Shown: positions 1-6,558 of the stretch, in pieces
Position numbering within the stretch: the first letter of the stretch is position 1
How the letters are laid out: each line of letters begins with the position of its first letter
Translations under genes and position numbers: made by a program
Source of the DNA: Methanotrichaceae archaeon
GTDB taxonomy: Archaea; Halobacteriota; Methanosarcinia; Methanotrichales; Methanotrichaceae
Length of the DNA stretch: 11,566 nucleotides
Direction of reading: 5' to 3'
Assembly: GCA_013329455.1 (NCBI GenBank)
Contig: DUKF01000062.1
Coordinates: 244-11,809, forward strand
Notes under the pieces: model-generated
Told to the model about the DNA's origin: nothing
Database searches by the model: none
What the model saw: only the letters and a program-made list of their open reading frames with translations

Positions 1-436
1 GAGACGATATTTGGTAGACCGGCAAGCCATCGTTCTGGGATACGGTGGTGTCCTTGATCAGGTACTCTATCTCGGAGTAGCTCTCGGAGATGACCGTTCC
101 CACCGCGTAGTTCTTGGCACAGAGGGCGTTACGAAGGTCGCCCTCGGATTTGAAGACGCCCCACTCGTTGAAGTACATCTCGCTCCCATTCTCGCTATTG
201 TCGACGTAGGCGGTATGGGTCCTGGAGACGGTCCCGCTCCCCTGAGTTCCGACGACGAGCTTCTGGCCGGCGATCCCCTTATCGGTCTGGTAGATCTTCA
301 TCTCGTCCATGTACCCGCTCAGGTATATGTACGAATGTTCTGTGACGTTCCCGGCGATGCTCCAGGCTGCTAAGCCCGTCGGAGATACGAGCATCACGGA
401 CAGGACTGCAAGCGGCAACAAGACTCTGGCCTTCAT
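1..436 (-). CDS. Secreted protein of unknown function, copy 1 (3' end cut off by window)
   Basis: Reading the minus strand from the ATG at 436-434 gives 145 codons with no stop before the window edge, so the C-terminus is missing. The product starts with a basic residue, a hydrophobic stretch and a likely signal-peptidase site (SPTGLA, then AW, around residues 19-25), so it is probably exported. The mature part contains an N-glycosylation sequon (NVT), the motif YLSGYMDEM, a Gly/Thr-rich segment GSGTVSRT, one Cys in LCAKNYAVGTVISESY, and TTVSQND near the visible end. It aligns almost end to end with the protein encoded at 632-1114, so the two are tandem paralogs. The middle differs: this copy has NSENGSEMYFNEWGVF where the other has a longer lysine/tyrosine-rich insert. 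I recognise no named domain. The paralogy and an upstream TATA box make it a convincing gene; its function is unknown. Confidence 0.8.
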   Translation of the reverse strand, partial: MKARVLLPLAVLSVMLVSPTGLAAWSIAGNVTEHSYIYLSGYMDEMKIYQTDKGIAGQKLVVGTQGSGTVSRTHTAYVDNSENGSEMYFNEWGVFKSEGDLRNALCAKNYAVGTVISESYSEIEYLIKDTTVSQNDGLPVYQISS

Positions 437-474
437 GATAAACCCCGTTCCAACTCTCATATTCTGGTACATCC

Positions 475-483
475 ATTATAAAT
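475..483 (-). promoter_or_regulatory. TATA box for secreted protein copy 1
   Basis: On the minus strand this reads ATTTATAAT, an archaeal TATA box about 39 nt upstream of the ATG at 436, giving a short leader of about 13-15 nt. The same element sits at the same distance before copy 2. Confidence 0.55.
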
Positions 484-631
484 CTGGTGGGTCCTCGGCT
501 CCCGAATTAGGGGGCCGCGGTCCAACGCCTCGCCGGAGGCCTTGGGCCTGGGAAAATCTGGGCCTGAACGGGTATCAAGACATCTTATTCGTCCCGGCTC
601 TGATGCACGCCTTTAGCCCCTATCGCCCCTA

Positions 632-1114
632 TCACCAAGCTCCGAGCCGGGCCACGCCCCGCTCCTGAGACGATATTTGGTAGACCGGCACGTCATCGTT
701 CTGGGATACGGTGGTATCCTCGATCAGGTACACTATACCGGTGTAGCTCTCGGAGATGACCGTTCCCACCTCGTAGTTCTTGGCACATAAGGCGCTACGA
801 AGGTCGCTCTCGGAGGTTTTGGGCTTGTAAGGCTTGTAGTCGAATTCGCCCTGCACGTTGAAGTATATCCCGCACTCGTCGACGTAGGTGGTCTGGGTCC
901 TGGAGACGGTCCCGCTCCCCCGGGTTCCGAAGACGAGCTTCTGGCCCGCGAGACCCTTCTCGGTCTGGTATATACTCATCTCGTCCATGTACCCGCTCAG
1001 GTATATGGTCGAGCGCTGTGTGACGTTTTTGGCGATGCTCCAGTCTGCAAGGCCCGTCGGAGATACGAACATCAAGAACAGGATGGCAAGCATCAGCAAA
1101 ACTCTGGTCTTCAT
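632..1114 (-). CDS. Secreted protein of unknown function, copy 2 (complete)
   Basis: This is a complete 160-residue ORF with ATG at 1114-1112 and a TGA stop at 634-632. It has a signal peptide: a MKTR n-region, a hydrophobic core to about residue 18, then SPTGLA before DWS. The mature protein of about 137 residues carries an NVT sequon near residue 30, YLSGYMDEMSIYQTEKG, GSGTVSRTQTTYVDE, and a single-Cys LCAKNYEVGTVISESY segment, ending SSQERGVARLGAW. It is paralogous to the truncated copy at 1-436. Relative to that copy it has a DYKPYKPKTSE insertion. A tandem 9-bp repeat (gcccctatc twice, 616-633) overlaps its stop codon. Its own TATA box at 1152-1160 indicates transcription independent of nop5. 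No known family is recognised. A surface or extracellular role is inferred only from the export signal and sequon. Confidence 0.85.
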   Translation of the reverse strand: MKTRVLLMLAILFLMFVSPTGLADWSIAKNVTQRSTIYLSGYMDEMSIYQTEKGLAGQKLVFGTRGSGTVSRTQTTYVDECGIYFNVQGEFDYKPYKPKTSESDLRSALCAKNYEVGTVISESYTGIVYLIEDTTVSQNDDVPVYQISSQERGVARLGAW

Positions 1115-1208
1115 GATTAAATCCTTTCCAACACTCGTATTCTTGACACCTATTATAAATCTGATGGGTCCTCGGCTCCCGAATTAGGGGGCTGCGTTCT
1201 AACGCCTT
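667..1208. repeat. Tandem duplication unit, copy 2
   Basis: Second copy of the unit at 1-530. Its right boundary runs a few bases into the 3' end of nop5 (stop at 1199-1201), which suggests the duplication breakpoint lies at or just inside the nop5 stop codon. Confidence 0.75.
1152..1160 (-). promoter_or_regulatory. TATA box for secreted protein copy 2
   Basis: Minus-strand ATTTATAAT, identical to the copy-1 box and 38 nt from the ATG at 1114. It lies in the short gap after nop5, so copy 2 need not depend on readthrough from nop5. Confidence 0.55.
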
Positions 1209-2125
1209 GACCTCTTTCCTTTTCTCTTTTTTCCGGGCGGGCTACTTCTGATCTCATCGATCCGACGGTCCAAGGCCGGTTTCAGGTCGGCGTTCACCTC
1301 GCCAGAGTATCGGTCGATCCTGGACCCGATGGCAAGCTTCGCCGCCAGAGCCCGAGCGGCCCGGCCCCGGAACCTTCTTGTCGTTCCCATAATTGCTGGA
1401 TGCCTGTAGATCATACCGTGCTTGGGGGATGGAGCCTTTCCCCGCAGGTGCTTGAATAGTGCCTTTTCCGCTCCCATCACCTGGATCGCAGATGCTGGCA
1501 TCTCCGAGAGGCGTTTGAGCCCCCCCGCTCTCGATATTATCCTTGCTGCGAGAAGCGGTCCGGCCAAATTCGAGAGATTTGGGGCTATCTGGACCGTCGC
1601 CGTTTCCAGGCTCTTTTGGACTGACCTACGAGTCTCGTGAAGCTCGAGGACGGATCGAGCCAGCGCCCCGATCGATTCCTCTTCTTCTAAGAGAGACTCG
1701 GCGAGGACTTTGCCCCTAAGGCGGCGGTCGTCGTGGAGCCGGGACCACTCGTAAAGCCTCTCTTCGAGCCTGTTTACGACCTCGTTCAGGTCGTCGAGGG
1801 CCTCGATCGTCTGGAGAAGCTCCGCCTCGGCACCGGCCTGGGCCCGCAGTTTCTTTCTCGCAAGATCCAGAGCCGTCTCCCGGAGGGCCGAATTGTACTC
1901 CTCGTCGTCCCGGAAAAGGCCCTCCGCCAGAGCTAGATTGCGAAGGTCAGGCTGGACCGCCCCGCCTTTTGCCAGGCTGCCGAAGGCCTCCGATCCCCCT
2001 AACCCTGAGAAGGTATCAATCTCCGAGATTTTCATCAGTCTTTCGGCCATCTCGTCGGTCCCTCCGGCCAGGGCTACCCTCCCGGATTCATCGTCCAGAC
2101 ATCCAAACCAGATCGTGATCTTCAT
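1199..2125 (-). CDS. nop5: Nop5/Nop56-58 family C/D RNP scaffold protein
   Basis: A 308-residue protein, at the short end for archaeal Nop5. Nop5 holds fibrillarin and L7Ae on C/D-box guide RNAs for 2'-O-methylation of rRNA and tRNA. The N-terminal fibrillarin-binding domain (about 1-115) starts MKITIWFGC. A charged coiled-coil region follows (about 95-175), with LYEW and ETRRSVQKSLE. The diagnostic Nop domain carries APNLSNLAGPLLAARIIS (181-198) and GAEKALFKHLRGKAPSPKHG (218-237), then YRHPAI. The C-terminus is a basic KKRKGKRSRR tail. The segment LHDDRRL around residue 130 departs from the usual HFPEL-type motif. I prefer the ATG at 2125: it gives the usual family N-terminus, and a TATA-like element at about 2154-2160 (minus) predicts a start of transcription near 2131. 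An in-frame GTG at 2137 would add MGYK. Fibrillarin, the usual downstream partner, is absent here. Confidence 0.93.
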   Translation of the reverse strand: MKITIWFGCLDDESGRVALAGGTDEMAERLMKISEIDTFSGLGGSEAFGSLAKGGAVQPDLRNLALAEGLFRDDEEYNSALRETALDLARKKLRAQAGAEAELLQTIEALDDLNEVVNRLEERLYEWSRLHDDRRLRGKVLAESLLEEEESIGALARSVLELHETRRSVQKSLETATVQIAPNLSNLAGPLLAARIISRAGGLKRLSEMPASAIQVMGAEKALFKHLRGKAPSPKHGMIYRHPAIMGTTRRFRGRAARALAAKLAIGSRIDRYSGEVNADLKPALDRRIDEIRSSPPGKKRKGKRSRR

Positions 2126-2150
2126 CTTGTAACCCACTCTTCCGCCAGGT

Positions 2151-2165
2151 CCAATATTACTTTCG
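2151..2165 (-). promoter_or_regulatory. Putative BRE/TATA for nop5
   Basis: Minus strand reads CGAAAGTAATATTGG: a purine-rich BRE-like stretch then TAATATT, about 30 nt before the nop5 ATG. It shares the 127-bp divergent intergenic region with the RPA promoter. Confidence 0.4.
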
Positions 2166-2172
2166 CCCCGCT

Positions 2173-2189
2173 GGAAGTAAGTTTATCTA
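2173..2189 (+). promoter_or_regulatory. Putative BRE/TATA for the RPA operon
   Basis: GGAAGTAA followed by GTTTATCTA fits a BRE plus TATA pair. Transcription would start near 2210, leaving a leader of about 43 nt that contains the Shine-Dalgarno sequence at 2238-2243. An AT-rich run (2217-2236) is a weaker alternative. Confidence 0.4.
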
Positions 2190-2252
2190 CCATGAAGGCC
2201 TTTGGAATGTTACCTCTCTATTAAAACTATTAAAAACAGGAGGCCAAATATT

Positions 2253-3497
2253 ATGAAAGCAGCCGTAGAGCAGATTTTGGCTCGGCTGCGGGACCAGAAG
2301 GTAGAGGTTTCCGCAGACGAGGTGGAGAGCCGTCTAAGGCTCCTGGTGGAGAAGTTTGGGGTTCCTGAGGGCGAGGCGACCCGGAGCGTTGTCAACTATT
2401 TTCTCAAAGAGCATGGCATCGCGCCAGCATCCTTCGCCACGAAAAAGAGCGAGAGCCTGAAGGTGGGCGAGATCGACGGCCCCGGCCGGTGGATCGACCT
2501 GGAAGCGAAGGTCGTAGAGCTTTGGGACCCGACGAGCAGCGCCATATCCCAGACGGGGCTCATCGGGGACGAGACCGGCACGATCAAGTTCGTCAAATGG
2601 ACGAAGTCCGAACTTCCGGACCTGGATCCGGGAAAGAGCTACCTCTTCAAAAACGTCGTCACCGACGAGTTCCAGGGAAGGTTCAGCGTGAAGCTGAACA
2701 GGACTAGCGCCATCGAGGAGCTCGCAGAGGAAGTGAAGGCAGCCGAGGCCTCTGCATCGGGATCTGTCCAGGAGATGAAGATCGCAGAGATCGCAGAATC
2801 CGCGCGGTGGATCGATCTGCGGGCGAAGGTGGTCCAGCTCTGGGATCCGACGAGCGAGGCGATATCCCAGACCGGCCTGATCGGAGACGATACGGGGGTG
2901 ATCAAGTTCGTCAAGTGGACGAAGTCCGAGCTTACGGATCTGGTGGAAGGTGAAAGCTACCTCTTCAAAAACGTCGTCACCGACGAGTTTGAGGGCAGGT
3001 TCAGCGTAAAGCTGAACAGGACGAGCGGAACCGAACTCCTGGAAGAAGAGATCGAGGTCAGCCCCCAGGAGGCGAAATTTTCAGGAGCCATTGTGGACGT
3101 CCAGAAGGGGTCGGGGCTGATCAAGCGCTGTCCCGTCTGCAGGAGGATGCTGACGAAGGGCGTCTGTGGTGAGCACGGAAAGCAGGAGGGGACCTACGAC
3201 CTCCGGATAAAAGCGGTCCTGGACGACGGGGTCAAGGTCCAGGAGGTTCTGATCAACCGGGAGAGGACGGAGAGCCTTATCGGGATCAGTATGGAGGAGG
3301 CGAAGACGATGGCGATGGAGGCTCTCGACCACGAGGTGGTGAAGGGCATGATCGAGGAGAGGCTCCTAGGCAGGTACTACACCGCCTCCGGACCGACGGT
3401 CGATCGGTACATACTCGTCGAGACGATCTCGGAGGTTCCTCCGGTGACCGAGGAGGAGACCGATGCCCTCGTGGAGAGGGTCCAGGAGGTGATCTGA
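2253..3497 (+). CDS. Replication protein A (two OB folds plus zinc finger, RPA3-like)
   Basis: A 414-residue single-stranded-DNA-binding protein used in replication, repair and recombination. The start is the ATG at 2253, set by AGGAGG at 2238-2243, 9 nt upstream. An in-frame start at 2202 lacks a ribosome binding site and adds a low-quality 17 residues. The order is a helical N-terminal region (1-60), OB fold 1 (about 71-153), a linker, OB fold 2 (about 177-258), and a C-terminal domain (about 275-395) with a zinc finger of ligands C293, C296, C305 and H308 (CPVC then CGEH). This matches the Methanosarcina RPA2/RPA3 type and haloarchaeal Rpa3, which pair with a COG3390 partner, as here. The two OB folds are unusually alike: 63 of 73 residues are identical between 80-152 and 186-258 by my hand alignment, with long identical DNA runs. 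The downstream gene starts one base after this stop. Confidence 0.95.
   Translation: MKAAVEQILARLRDQKVEVSADEVESRLRLLVEKFGVPEGEATRSVVNYFLKEHGIAPASFATKKSESLKVGEIDGPGRWIDLEAKVVELWDPTSSAISQTGLIGDETGTIKFVKWTKSELPDLDPGKSYLFKNVVTDEFQGRFSVKLNRTSAIEELAEEVKAAEASASGSVQEMKIAEIAESARWIDLRAKVVQLWDPTSEAISQTGLIGDDTGVIKFVKWTKSELTDLVEGESYLFKNVVTDEFEGRFSVKLNRTSGTELLEEEIEVSPQEAKFSGAIVDVQKGSGLIKRCPVCRRMLTKGVCGEHGKQEGTYDLRIKAVLDDGVKVQEVLINRERTESLIGISMEEAKTMAMEALDHEVVKGMIEERLLGRYYTASGPTVDRYILVETISEVPPVTEEETDALVERVQEVI
2490..2708 (+). repeat. Internal duplication in RPA, OB fold 1
   Basis: Encodes residues 80-152. It aligns without gaps to 2808-3026 at an offset of 318 bp, including a 35-nt identical run at 2637-2671. 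Confidence 0.9.
2808..3026 (+). repeat. Internal duplication in RPA, OB fold 2
   Basis: Encodes residues 186-258, partner of 2490-2708. The 35-nt identical run lies at 2955-2989. Confidence 0.9.
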
Positions 3498-3498
3498 G

Positions 3499-4392
3499 AT
3501 GGCGGGCTTTGCAAGAGAAGTTGCACGAAGGGTCTATGCCCAGGAGCTTCGCGACTCCGACCTCTCCTTCAGGGAGAACGAAGACCAGTACGCCCCCCTC
3601 TATCTGATCACACCCACCGGAGCTCGGTGCAACAGGGTCCTGGTGGTGGGAACCCTCACCGAGAGGGACAACCTGGGAGACGACGTCGAGTACTGGCGAG
3701 GAAGGATCGTGGACACCACGAGCAGCATCTTCGTCTACGCCGGCCAGTACCAGCCCGACGCGGCCCAGGTTTTGGCTGCAACCGAGCCTCCGGCCTTCGT
3801 CGCCGTCGTCGGCAAGCCAAGCGTCTACGAGACCGAAGACGGGACGAGGCTGATATCGATCAGGGCTGAATCCGTCCAGAGGGTCGACGCCGATATCAGG
3901 GACCGGTGGGTTCTGGAGTCGGCAGCAAGAACCCTGGATCGGCTCGAGGCCTTCAAGGCCTTCCTCGGCCAGGGGGGAACCGACGCCTTCTCCAGCGGCG
4001 ACGAGCTCCTCAAAGAACCCCAGGCCTCCGGGGACGTGGCCGACATCGGAAAAGCCCATCTCCATTATTCCACGGACCTGGAAAGGTACAGGCAGATGGT
4101 GGAGAAAGCCCTCGAGTCCCTGAAAGGGGAGATCGTGGAGCCCAAAGTCGAGGCGGAACCCTTCCACAAGACAACAGGTGAGAAAGTCGAGACGGCCCGG
4201 GAGGATGATGAAGCCGCCGGGACCGAGTCGGAGGAGTACGAGGAGGAGATCACCGAACTTGAAGACCTCGGAGAGACTTTGAATTTCGAAAAGGATGAAA
4301 AGTCAGGTGGCATCGAGAAGATCGAGGAAGAACAGGTTTTCTTCGGCGACCGCGGAAAAGCTTCCCCCAAGAAGAAGAAGAAAGAGCGGTGA
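3499..4392 (+). CDS. RPA-associated protein (COG3390 / RPAP family)
   Basis: A 297-residue partner of the RPA encoded just upstream. In haloarchaea such partners are co-transcribed with, and function with, their own RPA. An OB-fold-like core is recognisable at about 45-130: RVLVVGTLTE, EYWRGRIVDTTSSIFVYAGQ and PPAFVAVVGKP, followed by a helical segment RDRWVLESAARTLDRL (134-149). From about residue 228 the protein is highly acidic and probably disordered, apart from a hydrophobic QVFFGD patch (279-284), and it ends in SPKKKKKER. The ATG overlaps nothing but sits one base after the rpa stop, with a strong Shine-Dalgarno AGGAGGTGATC at 3484-3494 inside the end of rpa, so translation is coupled. 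The acidic tail and lysine cap could be a protein-interaction arm; that is inference. Confidence 0.92.
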   Translation: MAGFAREVARRVYAQELRDSDLSFRENEDQYAPLYLITPTGARCNRVLVVGTLTERDNLGDDVEYWRGRIVDTTSSIFVYAGQYQPDAAQVLAATEPPAFVAVVGKPSVYETEDGTRLISIRAESVQRVDADIRDRWVLESAARTLDRLEAFKAFLGQGGTDAFSSGDELLKEPQASGDVADIGKAHLHYSTDLERYRQMVEKALESLKGEIVEPKVEAEPFHKTTGEKVETAREDDEAAGTESEEYEEEITELEDLGETLNFEKDEKSGGIEKIEEEQVFFGDRGKASPKKKKKER

Positions 4393-4423
4393 TACCGGAA
4401 ACAGACGAGCCGGAACAGGTCCT

Positions 4424-4438
4424 GAAAAGTTTATATAA
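4424..4438 (+). promoter_or_regulatory. BRE/TATA promoter for the lrp-like / top6 block
   Basis: GAAAAGTTTATATAA: a purine-rich BRE then a near-ideal archaeal TATA box, about 38 nt before the ATG at 4472. A second TATA-like stretch (4449-4456) is too close to the ATG to serve this gene. Confidence 0.7.
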
Positions 4439-4471
4439 TGTGGCCGAGTTTATATTAGGTGGTGATAGAAT

Positions 4472-4702
4472 ATGGTGATTGGAGTGACGATGGTCAAAGT
4501 GGTGCCGGGACAGGAGAGGACCGTTTACAACGCCCTCAAAGAGATCGAGGGAATTAAGGACGTCTATCACGTCTTCGGCGAGTACGACTTCGTGGTGGTT
4601 CTGGAGGTGGAGGGGCTGAGCGTCCTCAACCGCCTGGTTGACACCATCCGTGAGATTCACAACGTGACCGCAACCCAGACAGTGGTGGGAGCCGAACTCT
4701 AA
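4472..4702 (+). CDS. Standalone Lrp/AsnC ligand-binding (RAM) domain protein
   Basis: A 76-residue protein equal to a single Lrp/AsnC effector-binding domain with no helix-turn-helix. It starts [15 protein letters not shown], contains [20 protein letters not shown] (residues 24-43) and ends [15 protein letters not shown] ([15 protein letters not shown]); this beta-alpha-beta-beta-alpha-beta pattern with the G-EYD turn is typical of RAM/Dabb-like modules. Such solo domains form dimers or higher rings and may bind amino acids or modify full-length Lrp proteins; which applies here is unknown. It cannot bind DNA by the usual Lrp route. The start is supported by AGGTGGTGAT at 4457-4466. It lies 79 bp after the RPA partner gene, behind its own strong TATA box, and 20 bp before top6B. 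Confidence 0.88.
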   Translation: MVIGVTMVKVVPGQERTVYNALKEIEGIKDVYHVFGEYDFVVVLEVEGLSVLNRLVDTIREIHNVTATQTVVGAEL

Positions 4703-4720
4703 GCTCCCTCCTCTTTTCTA
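4687..4720 (+). terminator. Possible weak terminator or attenuator between the lrp-like gene and top6B
   Basis: GGGAG (4687-4691) can pair with CTCCC (4704-4708) across a 12-nt loop. The stem overlaps the lrp-like stop codon and is followed by the T-rich CTCTTTTCTA. Three bases later top6B begins. The stem is only 5 bp, so this is tentative. Confidence 0.3.
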
Positions 4721-4722
4721 AC

Positions 4723-6558
4723 ATGGAGATAGCAGAGGAGCTGGCCAAGCACCAGAAGGCCATCTCCGTAGCCGAATTTTTTGAGAAGAACCGCCAGATC
4801 CTGGGCTTCGACTCGGCACCTAGATCCCTGATAACCACCGTCAAGGAGGCGGTGGACAACTCTCTAGACGCCTGCGAGGAGTCGGACATCCTCCCAGACA
4901 TCTTCATCCAGATCCAGAGACGTGGCGAGGGGTTCAGGGTGGTGGCGGAGGATAACGGGCCAGGGATCGTCGGATCAGAGGTTCCCAGGGTCTTTGCCAA
5001 GCTCCTTTACGGATCTAGGTTTCACTCCCTCAAGCAGAGCCGGGGCCAGCAGGGCATAGGGATCTCCGCGGGCGTCCTCTACTCCCAGCTCACAACAGGA
5101 CGGCCGACGGCCGTCACCACCAAGATCGGGCCGGACCACAAGGCCGGCCGGTGGGAGCTGATGATCAACACGGCCACCAACGAGCCCGAGATCCTGAAGA
5201 CCGAGGATGCTGACTGGGATCGACCCCACGGAACCCGGGTTGAGCTGGAGATGGAGGGGTCTTACGTTCGGAGCCGAAGGCAGTCGATTTACGGCTACCT
5301 CAAGAACGTGGCGATAGTCAACCCCCATGCCAGGATCACCCTCGTAGAGCCCGACGGCAACATGGAGACTTTCGAGAGGGCGACGGACAAGATGCCCAGA
5401 TCCTCCTACGAGATCAAGCCCCACCCTTGGGGAATGGAGCTGGGCGGCCTGATCAAGATGCTCAGGTACACCGATAAGAAGAAGCTCAAAAGCTTCCTCC
5501 AAGGCTCCTTTTCCAGCGTCGGGGCGATCATATCCCAGGAGATCTGCGAGCGGGCGGAGCTCGATCCCGAGATGGTCCCCCAGGACATAACCCACGCAGA
5601 GGCGACGAGGCTCCTTTTCGCCTTCAAAGAGATGAGGCTCAAGTCGCCCCCGACCGACTGCCTCTCTCCCATCGGCGAGGAGCTGATAAGGACGGGCCTG
5701 GAGAAAGAGTACCGTGTGGACTTCATCGCCACCTCCCTGAGATCGGTCTCGGTCTACTCGGGAAACCCCTTCCAGGTGGAGGTGGGGCTCGCCTACGGCG
5801 GCGAGCTGAAGGCGGACGGCAAGGTCGACGTCTTGAGGTTCGCAAACAGGGTCCCCCTTCTCTACCAGCAGGGAGGATGCGCCATAACCCACGCCATCGA
5901 GAACATCTCCTGGAAGACCTATTCCCTGAGCCAGCCGGGTGGCGGGGTTCCCGTGGGGCAGGTGGCGCTTCTTGTCCACATTGCCTCGACGAACATACCC
6001 TTCACCTCCGAGTCGAAGGACGCCGTCGCCGACGTTCCCGAGATCGTAGCGGAAGTGGAGCTGGGCCTCAAAGAGGTGGGAAGAAAGCTCCGGCGTTACC
6101 TCTCGAAAAAGAACGCCTTATCGGATCGAAAGGAGAAGGAAGAGATCATAAGAAAGCTCCTTCCCAGGATCTCAAAGAAGCTGGCAGAGCTTCTCGAACG
6201 GGAGGAGCCGGACATCAACCCCGTCGTCGCCAAGATCATGGGAAACCTCCTCGTCAAAAGGTCCATCGTATCCGAGAACGGTGAGACCTTCGTGACCCTG
6301 GAGGTCGCCAACTACAGCGATGCCGCTAAGGCATTCAAGCTCCACGAGACGGTGTCGGTGGAGGCGACGTCCATCGAGCCCCAGGCGAGGGTGATCGCCC
6401 TCGGGGACGGGTACGACCACCTCTGGAAGGTGTCTCTTCGGTCCGGTGAGCAGCAGAAGATCAAGTATTCAGTTCCCTCGGAGGGGGTCATGTTCTCCGA
6501 GCCCGTGGTCGAGGGGATCCCCTCGGAACTTGTCAGCGGTGCAAGGGTGGTGGGATAA
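4723..6558 (+). CDS. top6B: DNA topoisomerase VI subunit B
   Basis: The 611-residue ATPase subunit of the type IIB topoisomerase that passes one DNA duplex through another to relax supercoils and unlink chromosomes. The GHKL ATP-binding fold is intact: [10 protein letters not shown] (42-51, catalytic E42 and Mg-binding N46), EDNGPGI (76-82), and the GQQGIGIS lid (108-115). An H2TH-like insert (about 235-310), the transducer domain (about 310-460) with switch lysine K432 in TSESKDAV, and a C-terminal extension (about 515-605) follow. A C-terminal Ig-like domain is known from the Methanosarcina mazei enzyme and is a likely match. The start [20 protein letters not shown] is the normal family N-terminus. 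No Shine-Dalgarno is visible before it; the preceding 20 bases are pyrimidine-rich. The A subunit follows directly. Confidence 0.97.
   Translation: MEIAEELAKHQKAISVAEFFEKNRQILGFDSAPRSLITTVKEAVDNSLDACEESDILPDIFIQIQRRGEGFRVVAEDNGPGIVGSEVPRVFAKLLYGSRFHSLKQSRGQQGIGISAGVLYSQLTTGRPTAVTTKIGPDHKAGRWELMINTATNEPEILKTEDADWDRPHGTRVELEMEGSYVRSRRQSIYGYLKNVAIVNPHARITLVEPDGNMETFERATDKMPRSSYEIKPHPWGMELGGLIKMLRYTDKKKLKSFLQGSFSSVGAIISQEICERAELDPEMVPQDITHAEATRLLFAFKEMRLKSPPTDCLSPIGEELIRTGLEKEYRVDFIATSLRSVSVYSGNPFQVEVGLAYGGELKADGKVDVLRFANRVPLLYQQGGCAITHAIENISWKTYSLSQPGGGVPVGQVALLVHIASTNIPFTSESKDAVADVPEIVAEVELGLKEVGRKLRRYLSKKNALSDRKEKEEIIRKLLPRISKKLAELLEREEPDINPVVAKIMGNLLVKRSIVSENGETFVTLEVANYSDAAKAFKLHETVSVEATSIEPQARVIALGDGYDHLWKVSLRSGEQQKIKYSVPSEGVMFSEPVVEGIPSELVSGARVVG

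Larger units (their letters stand above)
1..530. repeat. Tandem duplication unit, copy 1
   Basis: This segment aligns with 667-1208 through coding sequence, start codon, TATA box and a further block upstream. The non-coding block 480-530 differs from 1156-1208 at only a handful of positions by eye. The unit may continue past the left window edge. Confidence 0.8.

Noticed and set aside
279..476. 65-codon minus-strand ORF starting MDVPEYESWNG
   Set aside because: It is out of frame with the signal-peptide ORF starting at 436 and overlaps its TATA box. Paralogy with copy 2 identifies the other frame as coding.
1..1208. Repeats at the left end as a CRISPR array or insertion sequence
   Set aside because: There are only two copies, each about 530 bp and carrying a secreted-protein gene. 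There are no short regularly spaced repeats, terminal inverted repeats or transposase.
2126..2137. GTG start of nop5 adding MGYK
   Set aside because: The ATG at 2125 gives the usual family N-terminus and fits the promoter spacing. The GTG cannot be fully excluded.
2202..2252. Upstream extension of RPA by 17 residues
   Set aside because: No ribosome binding site at 2202, whereas AGGAGG at 2238-2243 lies inside the extension and serves the ATG at 2253.
3286..4167. 293-codon open frame on the minus strand
   Set aside because: Antisense to the RPA and RPA-partner genes, with a low-complexity Ser/Pro/Arg C-terminus typical of a shadow frame.
4975..5979. 334-codon open frame on the minus strand
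   Set aside because: It is fully antisense to top6B, whose motifs are unmistakable. It is a product of GC-rich codon bias and its translation resembles no protein family.
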